DNA from: Atrina japonica
Lineage: Eukaryota; Mollusca; Bivalvia; Pterioida; Pinnidae
DNA: 64,000 nucleotides
Direction of reading: 5' to 3'
NCBI GenBank assembly: GCA_030159075.1
Contig: BROG01000298.1
Coordinates: 582,001 to 646,000, forward strand
This document shows, in pieces, positions 43,501 to 46,705 of the stretch (its first letter is position 1; every line of letters starts with the position of its first letter). The notes beneath the pieces were generated by a model, which was not told the origin of the DNA, did no database searches, and was given only the letters and a program-made list of their open reading frames with translations. A program made the position numbers and the translations under genes.

Positions 43501-44382
43501 GAGAACATTGAATGTACTTTTATGTGATGCCAAATTCAGTATTAAAAATGGTATCTTAATACTTTAAATTATTGACACAGGGATATCGAAAACCGCGTTT
43601 AATGTCAACGTTCCACAAATTTACAGTCGCTATAATAGTCTTGTTTGCGATTACTCGGTTTCACTAAATGAAATGTTGAGTTGCCTTTTCTTTGGTGGTT
43701 GTTGAGACGTCTGTACCAAATTTGACGAGGATTAACTCCTCACGTGTTTCATTGGACTAAACTGTGGACTCACGGCGTTTGTGACCGGTCGACAGGGGAT
43801 GATTTCTCCACCATGGCACCTGATCCCACCTCTTGTTTCCAGAGATCTGTGTTCGTCTATTTTACCAGATTTGTATCTATGTCCTGGGCATTCTATTGAT
43901 TTATGCTATGCTTTCTTGGATTCAGAAATGCTCATTATTTTGTGACTTTTTACCTCAGCTTGCTGACGTTTTTGAAAAAAAGTGAAATATGTATAATTTT
44001 TGAAATCTAATTAAGCATCTTCATTTTATACGAAAAGAGTAGACAAAAAAATCCAATATTTGTGTATTATTTCTAAAAACTATTGGTGATAAATGAAATT
44101 GATGCCTCTAATACTACTTTAATTTCAGGTGGATTTACAGGCCCAATTAACTTCTATAGGGCTTTGGTCGGAAATGCTTTACATCGACAAAAAGACAAAA
44201 TTCCTGTTCCAACTTTGATGATATGGGGAACCAAAGATTTAGCAATAAACACGGAAATAGCACAGCAAGGTGAACGATATTTCGCCAATTATACAGTCAG
44301 ATATATCGACGGAGCATCTCATTGGCTTCAGATGGATCAACCCACAATAGTCAACAAACATATGAGAGAATTTTTGATGTAA
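9757..44382 (+). CDS. EPHX4-like: Epoxide hydrolase, EPHX3/EPHX4-like (six exons, joined)
   Basis: Join of 9757-9954, 29202-29326, 29727-29839, 31760-31928, 36912-37072 and 44129-44382 gives a protein of about 340 residues, close to the usual 360. All introns are GT...AG and phases match at each junction (0, 2, 1, 2, 1). The product begins with a single hydrophobic signal-anchor and a basic KKKPKR stretch, as in ER-bound alpha/beta-hydrolase epoxide hydrolases. It then shows HGFPEFWYSW (oxyanion HGxP), DMRGYGQSD, the nucleophile Asp in GHDWGG, a cap with FFQMPCFPEF, the acid Asp in WGTKDLA and the catalytic His in GASHWLQMDQP near the C-terminus. The enzyme opens epoxides (for example of fatty acids) to diols. 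The whole catalytic set is intact, so the gene looks functional despite heavy transposon load in introns 1 and 5. Choice between EPHX3 and EPHX4 is not resolved. Confidence 0.9.
10135..10380 (+). repeat. tRNA-derived SINE, family 1, copy 1
   Basis: The head resembles a tRNA gene: TTGCTCAGTCGGTAGCGC (box A) and GGTCGTGAGTTCGAG (box B), with a small duplication GTTCGAGAGTTCGAG. The body holds CCGAGGTCCCGTGTCACAG and GTGTCGGCACGTTAAAGAAC. Copies of the same family lie at 27292, 45213 and 47183 (-). SINEs are transcribed by RNA polymerase III and mobilised by LINE enzymes. The head should not be taken as a working tRNA gene. Confidence 0.85.
10381..13403. other. Intron 1 sequence without recognised genes
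   Basis: AT-rich intronic sequence. A weak short repeat TTCTAGACG/ATCAAAAC occurs near 12658 and 13096. Open frames at 10554-10808 and 12998-13210 match nothing I know and have no splice or promoter context. Confidence 0.5.
13404..14874. mobile_element. Non-autonomous element with 30 bp terminal inverted repeats
   Basis: The 30 bp at 13404-13433, starting TATGGTGGCTGATTTGTGCC, are the exact reverse complement of 14845-14874, giving an element of 1471 bp. The right half (about 14225-14850) is a tandem array of GGCGAAGTTTGGCGGGTT-type units with AAACAAGGCGA. No transposase frame is present, so it would depend on a partner in trans. The flanks read GAAACG on the left and AAAACG on the right, suggestive but not an exact duplication. 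Related right-terminal sequence is found at 3631-3656. Confidence 0.75.
14225..14850. repeat. GGCGGG-rich tandem repeat inside the TIR element
   Basis: Units of about 40-60 bp carry TTTGGCGGGTTGTCGCG, TTTTAAACAAGGCGA and AAAGGCGACG. The four overlapping open frames from 14162 to 14737 read only repeats such as GGLSRFKQGE and are not genes. Confidence 0.75.
14937..15030. repeat. Fragment of the MITE family seen at 26181-26520
   Basis: GGTATGACAAAGGAATCTCA and AAGATTCTTGAATGA, together with AGAATCTACCCCTATCCTGA, are shared with the right half of the element at 26181-26520. Confidence 0.6.
15296..15650. repeat. Foldback-type inverted repeat
   Basis: The left arm, about 15298-15420, contains CATTTTCGAGTTCTT, GGATCCGGATTTTTC, TTAGCCCTAGCGA and CGTCGATCAAGAAAT. 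It recurs in reverse complement at about 15533-15648 with about 15-20% mismatches and a central region of about 110 bp. The short frame at 15289-15477 lies in the left arm and is not considered a gene. Confidence 0.7.
16008..16832 (-). CDS. Polinton-like element protein, 274 aa, unknown, possibly structural
   Basis: Leftmost gene, transcribed leftward. It starts MNAYEYREDLDLSSFDVYVN. A central segment reads FTVWCATTGCGVTLGMGN, followed by a FFQFHVYYQIRRILKEL helix; later come FGVSVDTDW and a RVFAWAILGAQGQTRAS segment. I see no enzyme motif, signal peptide or TM helix. At 274 residues it is too short for a full double-jelly-roll capsid protein. It faces away from the 235 aa gene across a 35 bp AT-rich gap (16833-16867), and an AATAAA for it lies at 15979-15984 on the - strand. 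From memory, similar proteins sit beside the same integrase in other invertebrate genomes, suggesting a conserved virion or packaging role; this is inference. The frame is intact. Confidence 0.7.
   Translation of the reverse strand: MNAYEYREDLDLSSFDVYVNATKKFRASFENIFVKYNNPNVFEDGTSKYYTMLRRWYQHSVTGGFWQNQLNFTVWCATTGCGVTLGMGNDKLSKSFFQFHVYYQIRRILKELAFPLPSDSDFEHYMNAVDASAYQRICREFGVSVDTDWKIKGTIFRTYNTKWSTFIANRSEGFTLPGLARLDASVRVFAWAILGAQGQTRASIVDAGATSLDAQKQFLVNVEDAINRLLNLPADISRYENCLRYANSKLDFVIHPGLYMLIVTEGLGSRGNGD
16833..16867. promoter_or_regulatory. Divergent AT-rich promoter gap
   Basis: The 35 bp between two divergently transcribed genes contain TTATAAAAAAAC reading rightward and TTTAAATAAAAG reading leftward. 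Each sits directly before an ATG, like the A-rich leaders of the other element genes. Confidence 0.5.
16868..17575 (+). CDS. Polinton-like element protein, 235 aa, beta-rich, candidate minor capsid/penton-like
   Basis: It starts MFHLVTKIGEPVKLSRYIDN and continues DEWRVGVKSVHFWNGLYNI. Alternating hydrophobic strands dominate, and the end reads ELTIHLKDENGNPVDNHG, then a VHVLLEFKK strand. The terminal pattern (strand, D-x-NG-x-x-x-D turn, strand) is common in viral jelly-roll proteins. The length fits a single jelly roll. No TM helix or enzymatic motif. It is the first of a run of + strand genes, followed after 12 bp by the 127 aa gene, so co-expression is likely. Capsid function is an inference from composition and context only. 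Confidence 0.7.
   Translation: MFHLVTKIGEPVKLSRYIDNANDEWRVGVKSVHFWNGLYNIKKDVVIYYGNLVRRRSPSGRERVVPDRKKVHTVHAGSYTFKDILIKYLDKVALDKTTMIVRLDGKGPTILLQLPPELTKILGIGENVSLVGTIYPINSINLQPVELLNVHLEELAGWDTFEDGRPNDVVKSLPCPNVKFSELYAENVERPVFLKLKCDRITELTIHLKDENGNPVDNHGHPVHVLLEFKKISSK
17588..17971 (+). CDS. Polinton-like element protein, 127 aa, beta-rich, unknown
   Basis: The N-terminus is acidic and helical (YYEDLEREELLEDIKEEV). It is followed by a beta-strand-rich half with VKMLFDGHVFRLGLLGELD, then DVTLILNDVEH and a glycine-rich SKSGTVNGVVVLDI end. There is no TM segment or known motif. The start at 17588 follows an A-rich leader by a few bases, as with its neighbours. It may be a small structural or fibre-like virion protein; this is not established. 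Confidence 0.65.
   Translation: MSRSGFYYEDLEREELLEDIKEEVTMLTKNRRIMNTFQFDVNKNGRLRPPLGVKMLFDGHVFRLGLLGELDVTLILNDVEHKTFQTKTGDVVTLNPPLRVTSGDVLNFGVNKGSKSGTVNGVVVLDI
17999..18546 (+). CDS. Polinton-like element protein with hydrophobic centre, frame broken near 18466
   Basis: The open frame runs 17999-18517 (172 aa). The N-terminal third is charged and helical, then comes a glycine-rich hydrophobic stretch GGLGFLVPITGLPLQIL continuing to about residue 87. A helix-rich C-terminal part has LVSRALEDGKISDEEF. The last 20 or so residues are a basic KRSRTKRRR-type tail that begins exactly at an A6 run (near 18463-18468). In the -1 frame the sequence stays open to TAA 18544-18546 and reads an acidic coil-like end (ETEDLRKQLLDLVNK). 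The family end is therefore probably the latter, and the listed tail an artefact of one missing A, slippage or an assembly error. A membrane-active or internal virion role is possible but unproven. Confidence 0.65.
18569..18721 (+). CDS. Small single-pass membrane protein, 50 aa
   Basis: The ATG at 18569 opens MKRHTEI followed by a strongly hydrophobic helix LLFVLLSFIVLCILPILAVI and a basic tail (LTEKGLRKLLQSL). The stop is at 18719-18721. It sits between two element genes on the same strand with the usual A-rich spacing. Short TM proteins are typical of virus-like elements, but no function can be named. Confidence 0.6.
   Translation: MKRHTEILLFVLLSFIVLCILPILAVILYILRLEGYRLTEKGLRKLLQSL
18744..19202 (+). 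CDS. Polinton-like element protein, 152 aa, unknown
   Basis: Preceded by TATATATTAAAAAAC directly before the ATG. It is helix-rich, with SSGRARHFLGKDVTSSEL, then LNTRLGMCMTKSIPNSLI and an EDPFLDNAICEVCCSLYYKYG segment leading into YLAPLSIATIS. No enzyme motif. I recall similar proteins of this length next to the same integrase in other invertebrate genomes. The frame stops at 19200-19202, just after an A6 run (19183-19188), while the -1 frame continues open to 19486 (separate entry). Confidence 0.65.
   Translation: MNVDDVLAKDVPNNDISTKDRLSAIVSSGRARHFLGKDVTSSELEKMNDKEVENMNRLLNTRLGMCMTKSIPNSLIYLNSQGLKHFFDLKEEPKMIEELNEDPFLDNAICEVCCSLYYKYGAYLAPLSIATISSQHIVGFKKSDVIEKILRN
19175..19486 (+). pseudogene. 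Open -1 frame after the 152 aa gene: NDSNANS repeats, membrane segment and proline-rich tail
   Basis: This frame has no ATG at its start but stays open for 104 codons. It reads a lysine-rich stretch (GEKKKKNPKHQEAGKKG), three to four NDSNAN/ISN units from a 21 bp tandem repeat, a hydrophobic WLAGGLAVVRFLIYI, and a PEPKVVQEPEVIPP-rich end stopping at 19484-19486. It is most simply the C-terminal extension of the 152 aa protein, detached by a one-base difference in the A6 run, but it could be a separate decayed gene. Confidence 0.5.
19295..19689. repeat. Partial tandem duplication within the element
   Basis: GATAGCAATGCTAATAGCAA-type 21 bp units run from 19276 to 19345. A stretch CCCCCATGAAATGCTATAAA plus AATTTTCT occurs at about 19466-19496 and again at 19658-19689, each followed by an A-rich leader and an ATG. 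GATAGCTGGAA also occurs in both halves. This indicates duplication of a gene end plus promoter of about 190 bp. Confidence 0.6.
19513..19659 (+). CDS. Small membrane-type ORF, 48 aa, possibly a decayed duplicate
   Basis: The ATG follows CTCTCGTATTAAAAAAG. It reads MCETISVNTAVNMGLLISMG with a hydrophobic middle and ends NDNSNDD, echoing the NDSN repeats of the preceding frame. It lies inside the duplicated segment, so it may be a shortened copy of the upstream gene rather than an independent one. Confidence 0.35.
   Translation: MCETISVNTAVNMGLLISMGILTMTTLFQTIAGIANDWTIYNDNSNDD
19701..19925 (+). CDS. Polinton-like element protein, 74 aa, unknown
   Basis: It follows TTCTTCTTATTTAAA directly. 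It reads MSEKDLVNTAYHTAVATGIA, a helix with YAQLSKKFLKMPVP, DLDPKDFGMVILEFALAD, and ends KGIIPANIMK. The second half has a moderately hydrophobic helix that could touch a membrane. It is 23 bp from the next gene. I recognise it only as part of the same conserved small-gene set; no function can be given. Confidence 0.65.
   Translation: MSEKDLVNTAYHTAVATGIAIGYAQLSKKFLKMPVPKMDLDPKDFGMVILEFALADYTKDMLVKKGIIPANIMK
19949..20347 (+). CDS. Polinton-like element protein, 132 aa, two hydrophobic ends and a charged coil
   Basis: It opens MATIAMMVGGALVNALAF, a hydrophobic N-terminal segment. A long charged helix follows with DEWNHKRTKRLDFLNERL and KEVDAAMSLYSQMMGEE, then LSNFYQPSEEQKDKE and a second hydrophobic helix ILFVLVGTALVFYGVKK at the C-terminus. 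The hairpin-like layout suggests a membrane-anchored coiled-coil protein. It is preceded by CCGTCCGTATTAAAAAA and ends 6 bp before the integrase start, so the two are probably expressed together. Confidence 0.65.
   Translation: MATIAMMVGGALVNALAFSGSQFLFSNHDEQKRHDEAMEKLTKARDEWNHKRTKRLDFLNERLKKEGHALYTYKEVDAAMSLYSQMMGEEKMSPEPKLSNFYQPSEEQKDKEILFVLVGTALVFYGVKKYVA
20354..21223 (+). CDS. Retrovirus-type integrase (rve) of the Polinton-like element, first catalytic Asp replaced
   Basis: 289 residues, uninterrupted. The core shows IHQANVLFLPHDKVGRKT at 63-80, MVVDVGTRHKEAE at 86-98, the second catalytic Asp in QVDPGREF (D129) and the Glu in AIVERFNKTLGERL (E164). Aligned by eye to retroviral integrases, the first Asp (the WQxD position) falls at residue 67, where this copy has Asn (codon AAT). 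That would disable DNA strand transfer. There is no HHCC zinc finger; instead a short N-terminal helical domain (YWKGKAAIKKLAKAA) precedes the core. An SH3-like tail (PFNKVRYLYLPGE...) follows. Integrase inserts the element into host DNA. It is convergent with the polymerase, ending 28 bp from it across a palindrome. Confidence 0.9.
   Translation: MEEIYYRHYWKGKAAIKKLAKAANVGEKEAFEFLKKQDVWQIYLPAPKKIVRPKFEHVKENDIHQANVLFLPHDKVGRKTYKYTLMVVDVGTRHKEAEPLTTKNSKEVADAFERIYERRLTFPKLLQVDPGREFMGDISKLMSRHDARIRRGHVDVHRDQAIVERFNKTLGERLFNYQYDQEMKSEGRNKEWVKRLPDVVKAINDETEPPEAIKPSTEVRSWVGPFNKVRYLYLPGELEGGKLRATDPIWSVDKHEVDRQFRMQGIDVYYLKEPAPQRSFVREELMVVD
21222..21249. terminator. Perfect palindrome between convergent integrase and polymerase genes
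   Basis: AATTTATTATCT, a 4 bp loop GTAT, then AGATAATAAATT: a 12 bp perfect stem. It carries AATAAA on both strands, so it can serve as a bidirectional 3' end signal for the two converging genes. Confidence 0.65.
21252..25036 (-). pseudogene. polB: Family-B DNA polymerase (protein-primed type, Polinton-like), broken
   Basis: Read leftward, this stretch encodes a large polymerase. An N-terminal region (25036-24869, then 24865 onward) is split by in-frame TAA at 24866-24868. Next come an exonuclease motif (TIYADFECI, near 23850) and a Cys-x2-Cys (CWICGDEF, near 23560) with RDHCHLSGKFRGAAHNKCN (near 23270), an endonuclease-VII-like zinc pattern. FHNLRGYDSHL (exonuclease motif II, near 23190) follows. 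The frame then shifts near 23150 and continues with FISFSVGSLRFIDSFQFL. Polymerase motif A (MYLDANAHYS) is cut by an in-frame TAG at 22455-22457. Motif B (NNAVFGKTMENKRN) and motif C (YTDTDSLLVEI, near 21700) follow, and the frame ends at TAA 21252-21254. It would copy the element DNA; three lesions show it is dead. Some upstream codons near 25036 may not be coding. Confidence 0.9.
25033..25078. repeat. Hairpin at the right edge of the Polinton-like element
   Basis: AATCAGCGATATATAAA at 25035-25051 is repeated in reverse complement at about 25061-25077 with a loop of about 9 bp. It overlaps the beginning of the polymerase frame. It may be a promoter or transcription-end hairpin, or part of an element end; no matching copy was seen at the left side. 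Confidence 0.6.
25120..25850. mobile_element. Foldback element with about 300 bp inverted arms
   Basis: 25120-25421 is repeated in reverse complement at about 25571-25850, with a central loop of about 150 bp. Outer ends are ATGGCGTGTCAAACGTTGCA and its complement. The arms consist of about 12 tandem units of AAAAAATATACATTTGCATTC and an inner unique block (TGACGACGGTTTTCATTGG). There is no transposase. The open frames inside translate repeats such as KIYICIQKI and are not genes. It lies about 40 bp from the end of the Polinton-like element. Confidence 0.85.
25851..26180. other. Non-coding intron 1 spacer
   Basis: Nothing recognised between the foldback element and the MITE. Confidence 0.4.
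26181..26520. mobile_element. MITE-like element with inverted ends and an internal hairpin
   Basis: Outer ends (TTATAAGGATAACTGTGAAT and the complement near 26491-26512) match in reverse over about 35 bp, with ATATGGGAGAATT perfect. An inner inverted pair, ACCTTGAGGGTATGACAAAG at 26384 and its complement at about 26440-26467, forms a second stem. At 340 bp without a coding frame it fits a non-autonomous DNA transposon. A related fragment lies at 14937-15030. Confidence 0.65.
26521..27291. other. Non-coding intron 1 sequence with a G13 run
   Basis: A run of 13 G lies at 26546-26558. The remainder is AT-rich, without gene or repeat that I can name. Confidence 0.45.
27292..27561 (+). repeat. 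tRNA-derived SINE, family 1, copy 2
   Basis: The head GGCTTGGCTCAGTCAGTAGC and GGTCGTGAGTTCGAGTC (boxes A and B) are followed by the conserved body and a tail with CGTTAAACAACAATAAACAA. It lacks the GGCGGCAGGTT piece between head and body found in copies 1 and 3. Confidence 0.88.
27562..29201. other. Non-coding end of intron 1
   Basis: AT-rich. Near 28900-29190 a degenerate unit with TATAAAACGCA(C/T)A recurs about four times (28933, 28991, 29070, 29186), a weak tandem repeat leading to the exon 2 acceptor. The open frames at 27580-27897 and 28978-29160 show no protein signal. Confidence 0.45.
29202..29326 (+). CDS. EPHX4-like: Epoxide hydrolase exon 2 (HGxP motif)
   Basis: Preceded by CATACTTTCAG and followed by GTGAAA. 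It encodes DVKIHYVASGEEGKP, then LLVHGFPEFWYSWRFQLREF. The HGFP motif forms the oxyanion hole of epoxide hydrolases. The exon ends two bases into an Arg codon completed by exon 3. Confidence 0.92.
29727..29839 (+). CDS. EPHX4-like: Epoxide hydrolase exon 3
   Basis: The acceptor is ACATTTCAG and the donor GTACCT. It encodes VVAIDMRGYGQSDRPKGV and a helix ending MEQIIHALG, the strand-loop-helix that precedes the nucleophile elbow. Confidence 0.92.
29840..30850. other. Intron 3, non-coding part
   Basis: AT-rich intron sequence. The frame running on past exon 3 (to 29949) is read-through and not coding. Nothing else recognised. Confidence 0.45.
30870..31560 (+). pseudogene. RT-related retroelement 3' end, family F, copy A
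   Basis: With frame breaks it reads SxDLDILL, DTDGKLATKL, DKRDDFGFTIVIFPHLSSNI, DGVYISQMIRYARACSTYEHF, a basic GYRKPRLMLTFRKFYCRYN segment and a 3' UTR with CATGGCACCGGATCCCACCT. This is the C-terminal part of a reverse-transcriptase-like protein that I know as very common in bivalve and fish genomes but cannot assign to a clade. Copies B (35640), C (43573) and D (57655-58270) share it. It lies in intron 3 just upstream of exon 4. Confidence 0.7.
31593..31790 (+). repeat. Tandem partial copies of the exon 4 splice acceptor and exon start
   Basis: Four units begin at 31593, 31646, 31694 and 31747 (spacing 53, 48 and 53). Each has TACTGTAxTTxAG followed by about 30 bp resembling the start of exon 4 (ACAAAGACTGTGTGTTAGTC, and GGACATGATTGG in most). 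The last unit is the true exon. The first three contain AG acceptors and could act as decoy sites. Confidence 0.85.
31760..31928 (+). CDS. EPHX4-like: Epoxide hydrolase exon 4 (nucleophile elbow)
   Basis: The acceptor TACTGTATTTTAG and donor GTGAGT bound an exon encoding YKDCVLVGHDWGGIVAYNF, with the nucleophile Asp in GHDWGG, and then the start of the cap region. Three partial copies of the acceptor plus the first 30-45 exon bases lie tandemly just upstream (from 31593). They lack the later part of the exon, so 31760 is the real start. Confidence 0.92.
32030..32240 (-). repeat. Dispersed repeat: 3' tail of family F (copy-B type), inverted
   Basis: CCGATGGATAATAGAAACTCCAAGTCCATT, then AGATATA and AGCATGCCACACCC, match in reverse complement the 3' tail following copy B (about 36200-36330) and the solo copies at 36640 and 62935. 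No coding signal. Confidence 0.55.
32241..34040. other. Intron 4, non-coding
   Basis: AT-rich, no gene recognised. The small open frames at 32135-32450 overlap the inverted repeat tail. Confidence 0.45.
34041..35010. repeat. Diverged tandem satellite of about 190 bp units
   Basis: Six units start at about 34041, 34233, 34420, 34577, 34774 and 34968. Each has an AATGACGxxTTAGTAAGGG-like start, GGGTAGCTCTTxxAG, a GATGATTATTTT stretch, GTATACAATAxAAGTCTCAG and AACATGTGAGCATT, and ends near TTTACGATAATTTTTT. Unit length varies from about 157 to 197 bp with strong divergence, so the array is old. Confidence 0.75.
35640..36330 (+). pseudogene. RT-related retroelement 3' end, family F, copy B
   Basis: An open frame at 35671-36096 (141 codons) reads MYPVEVEINETTESNTSASY, LELLLSIGKDGHLHTSLYDK, RDDFNFHITNFPFLSSNIP, AYGVFISQLICYARTYSSY and ends with KHYEVPLSELLNSILNQGH. 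It is the best-preserved copy of the family but has no RT core upstream, so it is 5'-truncated. The 3' UTR follows to about 36330. It lies in intron 4, same strand as the host gene, about 0.6 kb before exon 5. Confidence 0.75.
36640..36770 (-). repeat. Dispersed repeat: 3' tail of family F, inverted
   Basis: CAATGGATAATTGAAACTCC, CCATTAGAATACAACAAAAT and AGATATACTAATGGTGTCAG match the repeats at 32030 and 62935. Confidence 0.6.
36912..37072 (+). CDS. EPHX4-like: Epoxide hydrolase exon 5 (cap domain)
   Basis: The acceptor is TCTGTTTCAG and the donor GTGAGT. It encodes YILFFQMPCFPEFVFS and continues to a TDVEAYKYAFSRPG segment, the helical cap that lines the epoxide pocket; the Tyr in this segment matches a position that helps open the epoxide ring in the family. 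Confidence 0.9.
37073..38607. other. Intron 5, left non-coding part
   Basis: AT-rich, with the (TA)n tract listed separately. The small frames at 37921, 38296 and 38459 show no recognisable protein. Confidence 0.45.
37432..37518. repeat. (TA)n microsatellite
   Basis: About 43 TA units. The open frames reading YIYIYI through it are artefacts. Confidence 0.95.
38608..38843 (-). repeat. 3' LTR of the Gypsy element
   Basis: Matches 42871-43114 over its whole length, for example TTAATAGAACATGCTCTAAG and GTAGCCACAGAGCTGTCAA. Confidence 0.88.
39063..40340 (-). pseudogene. Gypsy integrase region
   Basis: Read leftward, an HHCC zinc finger (LAHQGHQLIL ... CAQCQ) at about 40110-39990 is followed by the start of the catalytic core (GPWQELAIDLMGS, near 39915), which is then broken by frameshifts. 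The C-terminal part is an open frame at 39494-39063 with KYKQNADQNRK, VVGDTVVQRTPEKNKLS and PLRVRGSPQYLNDYV, the usual tail of Gypsy integrases. Inactive. Confidence 0.8.
40356..40619 (-). pseudogene. Gypsy RNase H region
   Basis: NRYSQTEREALAVVLGCEKI, then FEILTDHKLLTYIY, RARIERWIMILQRY and NDADVLSRL are the standard Gypsy RNase H signatures. The first part of the domain lies above 40620 with frame breaks. Confidence 0.88.
40763..41560 (-). pseudogene. Gypsy reverse transcriptase
   Basis: From right to left: NEIWICVDMRRANTAVKREW, HPIPTVDELLEDI, FSNLDLRWGHHQIEQDEESR (motif A Asp), TTFVTHDGLCRYKRLMFGIS, a frame change, NLSDDIIVYGKDQADHDK (catalytic SDD) and the thumb RSFQRLANYCGRFIPNFSTI. Several frameshifts are present. 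This copied the element RNA into DNA before it decayed. Confidence 0.88.
41561..41950 (-). pseudogene. Gypsy protease-to-RT linker region
   Basis: The open frame at 41776-41561 reads FSVIDGDHVSLLGSYTTTVL and DKIITDRKRIFADIGKLKDY, the stretch between retropepsin and RT in this group. The retropepsin active-site triplet falls in poorly preserved sequence near 41900. Confidence 0.6.
42172..42860 (-). pseudogene. Gypsy gag with zinc knuckle
   Basis: The frame at 42582-42172 reads DAFVTRLRKLALTCEFENVD, then RDQ-type gag helices (IRNQIVEKCKSVKLRERFLK) and a knuckle start CFRSGRKGHIAK, in which the second Cys is replaced by Ser. A further piece at 42764-42552 holds the more N-terminal gag part in another frame. 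Confidence 0.75.
42871..43114 (-). repeat. 5' LTR of the Gypsy element
   Basis: Partner of the LTR at 38608-38843; it contains a short insertion (ATTTAACATAACCG) absent there. Confidence 0.88.
43573..43930 (+). pseudogene. RT-related retroelement 3' end, family F, copy C
   Basis: GACACAGGGATATCGAAAAC onward matches copy A at 31217-31560 at roughly 85%, including the tail CCATGGCACCTGATCCCACC. Only the very end of the coding region (GYRKPRLM) and the 3' UTR remain. Located in intron 5, 0.2 kb before exon 6. Confidence 0.75.
44129..44382 (+). CDS. EPHX4-like: Epoxide hydrolase exon 6 (acid and His, stop)
   Basis: Preceded by TTTAATTTCAG. It encodes GFTGPINFYRAL, PTLMIWGTKDLAI (charge-relay Asp) and DGASHWLQMDQP (catalytic His) and stops at TAA 44380-44382. 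No canonical AATAAA lies in the first 100 bp downstream. Confidence 0.93.
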
Positions 44383-44634
44383 AATATCAGTAAGAAGTAA
44401 ATATTGTTAGAATATTAACTGTAATTTGCGTTCTTTGTTTGGGGATATTTTTAGTTGTTTTTATTTTTGTGAGTAACTTTGTGCCATTTCTGTTATGGTA
44501 TCTTTTATCCGTCAGCTGCTCCAATTACCTCATCCTTCACTTTCAGGTCTTTAAATACATGTATACATATGTATATTTGTCTGTATAACTTCTTATTCAT
44601 CCTATCCATTATCTGTCTTTAAGTGAGAGCTATG

Positions 44635-44640
<6 letters not shown>

Positions 44641-44715
<75 letters not shown>
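44641..44715. repeat. (GA)n microsatellite
   Basis: About 37 AG units without interruption. Confidence 0.95.
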
Positions 44716-44720
<5 letters not shown>

Positions 44721-45212
44721 ATTCATTTCAAATGAATGCGGTGTAACGTTCAAATAGCATTGGTAACAACAGCACAAAATGTTATAATTCGATTCTAAAG
44801 TATGTCACTAGAGTATATAATAAAACAATTATGGACTTTTGTGATGGTACATATAATGTGATATGAACCTAAAAACTGATATTTACCACCATAAAAGTCC
44901 ATAATTGTATAATGTACTTTATAAAGTAATATCTATATGGACTCTTTATAAAGTCATTGTTATACAGATACTATAAAGTCACAGCTATATAGACACTTTA
45001 TAAAGTAATAACTATATATGGTTTTACCTTTGATTTTTGTTATATTAAACCTATATCTAAAATTTAAAAAGTTATATCTATTGATGATATCTTTAAACCT
45101 ATATAGGTGTATGATCTTAGACAAATTTACCTGTATTTAATCTTTGTAATACCAAACATTTATATTATAAAGTTATTGATTATCTTTATAATGCTATAGC
45201 TATGTATGACTT
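44716..45212. repeat. Degenerate AT-rich tandem motif
   Basis: ACTTTATAAAGTAATA(T/A)CTATAT-type units recur irregularly between about 44915 and 45190. The remainder is non-coding. Confidence 0.5.
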
Positions 45213-45500
45213 TTGGGCTGGCCTGGCTCAGTCGGTAGCGCGCTCGACTCTTGATCGTGAGGTCGTAGTTTCGAGTCTAACCGGCGGCAGGTTGGTTTTC
45301 TGTCCTTCGGATGAGACAGTAAAACTCGAGGTCCCGTATCGCTATAACTGTCGGCACGTTAAAGAACCCTCACTGCTCAATGGCCGTAAGTGCCGAACAT
45401 AGGTTAAAATTTGAAGCCCTTCACTGGCATTTGGTGACGTCTCCATAATAGTGAAAGATTATTGCGTTGAACGTTAAACAACAATAAACAAACAAACAAA
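45213..45500 (+). repeat. tRNA-derived SINE, family 1, copy 3
   Basis: The head GGCCTGGCTCAGTCGGTAGC, box B GGTCGTAGTTTCGAGTC, the body with GTCGGCACGTTAAAGAACCC and the tail AACAACAATAAACAAACAAA are all present. This is one of the most complete copies. Confidence 0.9.
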
Positions 45501-46640
45501 ACATGTATGACTTTTACATTAACAAAGTTATATACGTGTATAATTTTATACATAGTTATAATTTTAACTTAGTTATTATGTGTATGTTTATAAGATCTAT
45601 GTGATATCTTTAAAAATATAAAATTATAATTCTGAATTATGATCGCAGTAATAAATTTCATGAGATAATGATTTAAGTTTCAACTAAGGAATTTCTTTTT
45701 CTAAATGTCCCAGCTTATTTATCTTTACCCCATAGATCGACGATAATCAATTCAAGACTTTTCAATACTTCATTTGAAATACAAGAGAATTAATGTAAGT
45801 ACTTATTTTGGTCTCTAAAATCACAATTCTACTCTTTTATAGATTTTGTTGAGAATCCTGCTAGGTTATTATTTCCTCTTCCTCTGGGAACCACGTTTCA
45901 CTAAATTTACTCCAACCTTTGTGATATCAGTTCCTCATCCGTACTGTAGTCATATACAAAACAGATGTGACATATTTAAAATATTGATACCGTAATTTAT
46001 ATTTAATTCTAAACTCGTGTCTGGACCTGTCTCTCTTATGTATGATATTGTGTTTTTGAAGAAAGGTGAGGGAATAATCAAGAAATAGAATTCCCTAATG
46101 AGACAAAGAATAATTAGAATTATAGCAAAGTGTATTCGTCAATTTTGTATATAAAGTATATTTTACCTTTAGAAGACCAAATAAATGACCTTTTAATCTC
46201 CTTTTTGACCCTCCCTGACATTTAAATTTTCAAAGCGTGTATTTATATACTGTAAATAAAAATGCTGAAGGGTATCGTCCGATATTTACCGATTTAAATT
46301 TTACTTAACAAAATGTGGCGAGTAATACTTTTAATAATAAGACAACCCATTGGATATTTAAATTTGTCATTGGATTATATTTCACAATCAAATCGAATGT
46401 GAATCAATTCCAAATGGATGCGTATATCATCCAAAAATTACGTCATCCTGGGATTTCCGAGTTAACGACTTTAAACAGACTTTAAAATCTATTGTGATAG
46501 AATTCAATGGAACACGTTCATATGCATACAGAACTTCCGCCACACGTTCCTGACCATTCAACCAATGAAATTCGTAGGTTTATTTTAGTTCTTGAATACA
46601 AATATAACTTTTTCAAACTCTTTAACTTATTTCAATGCTG
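45501..46640. other. Intergenic, no gene recognised
   Basis: AT-rich spacer between the epoxide hydrolase gene and the receptor gene. I see no exon-like stretch or RNA. Confidence 0.45.
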
Positions 46641-46705
46641 GACTTACATTTGGAGATATTCTTTTAACACCACTTAAAAGAAAATAAACGGGTAATTTTC
46701 ACCAG

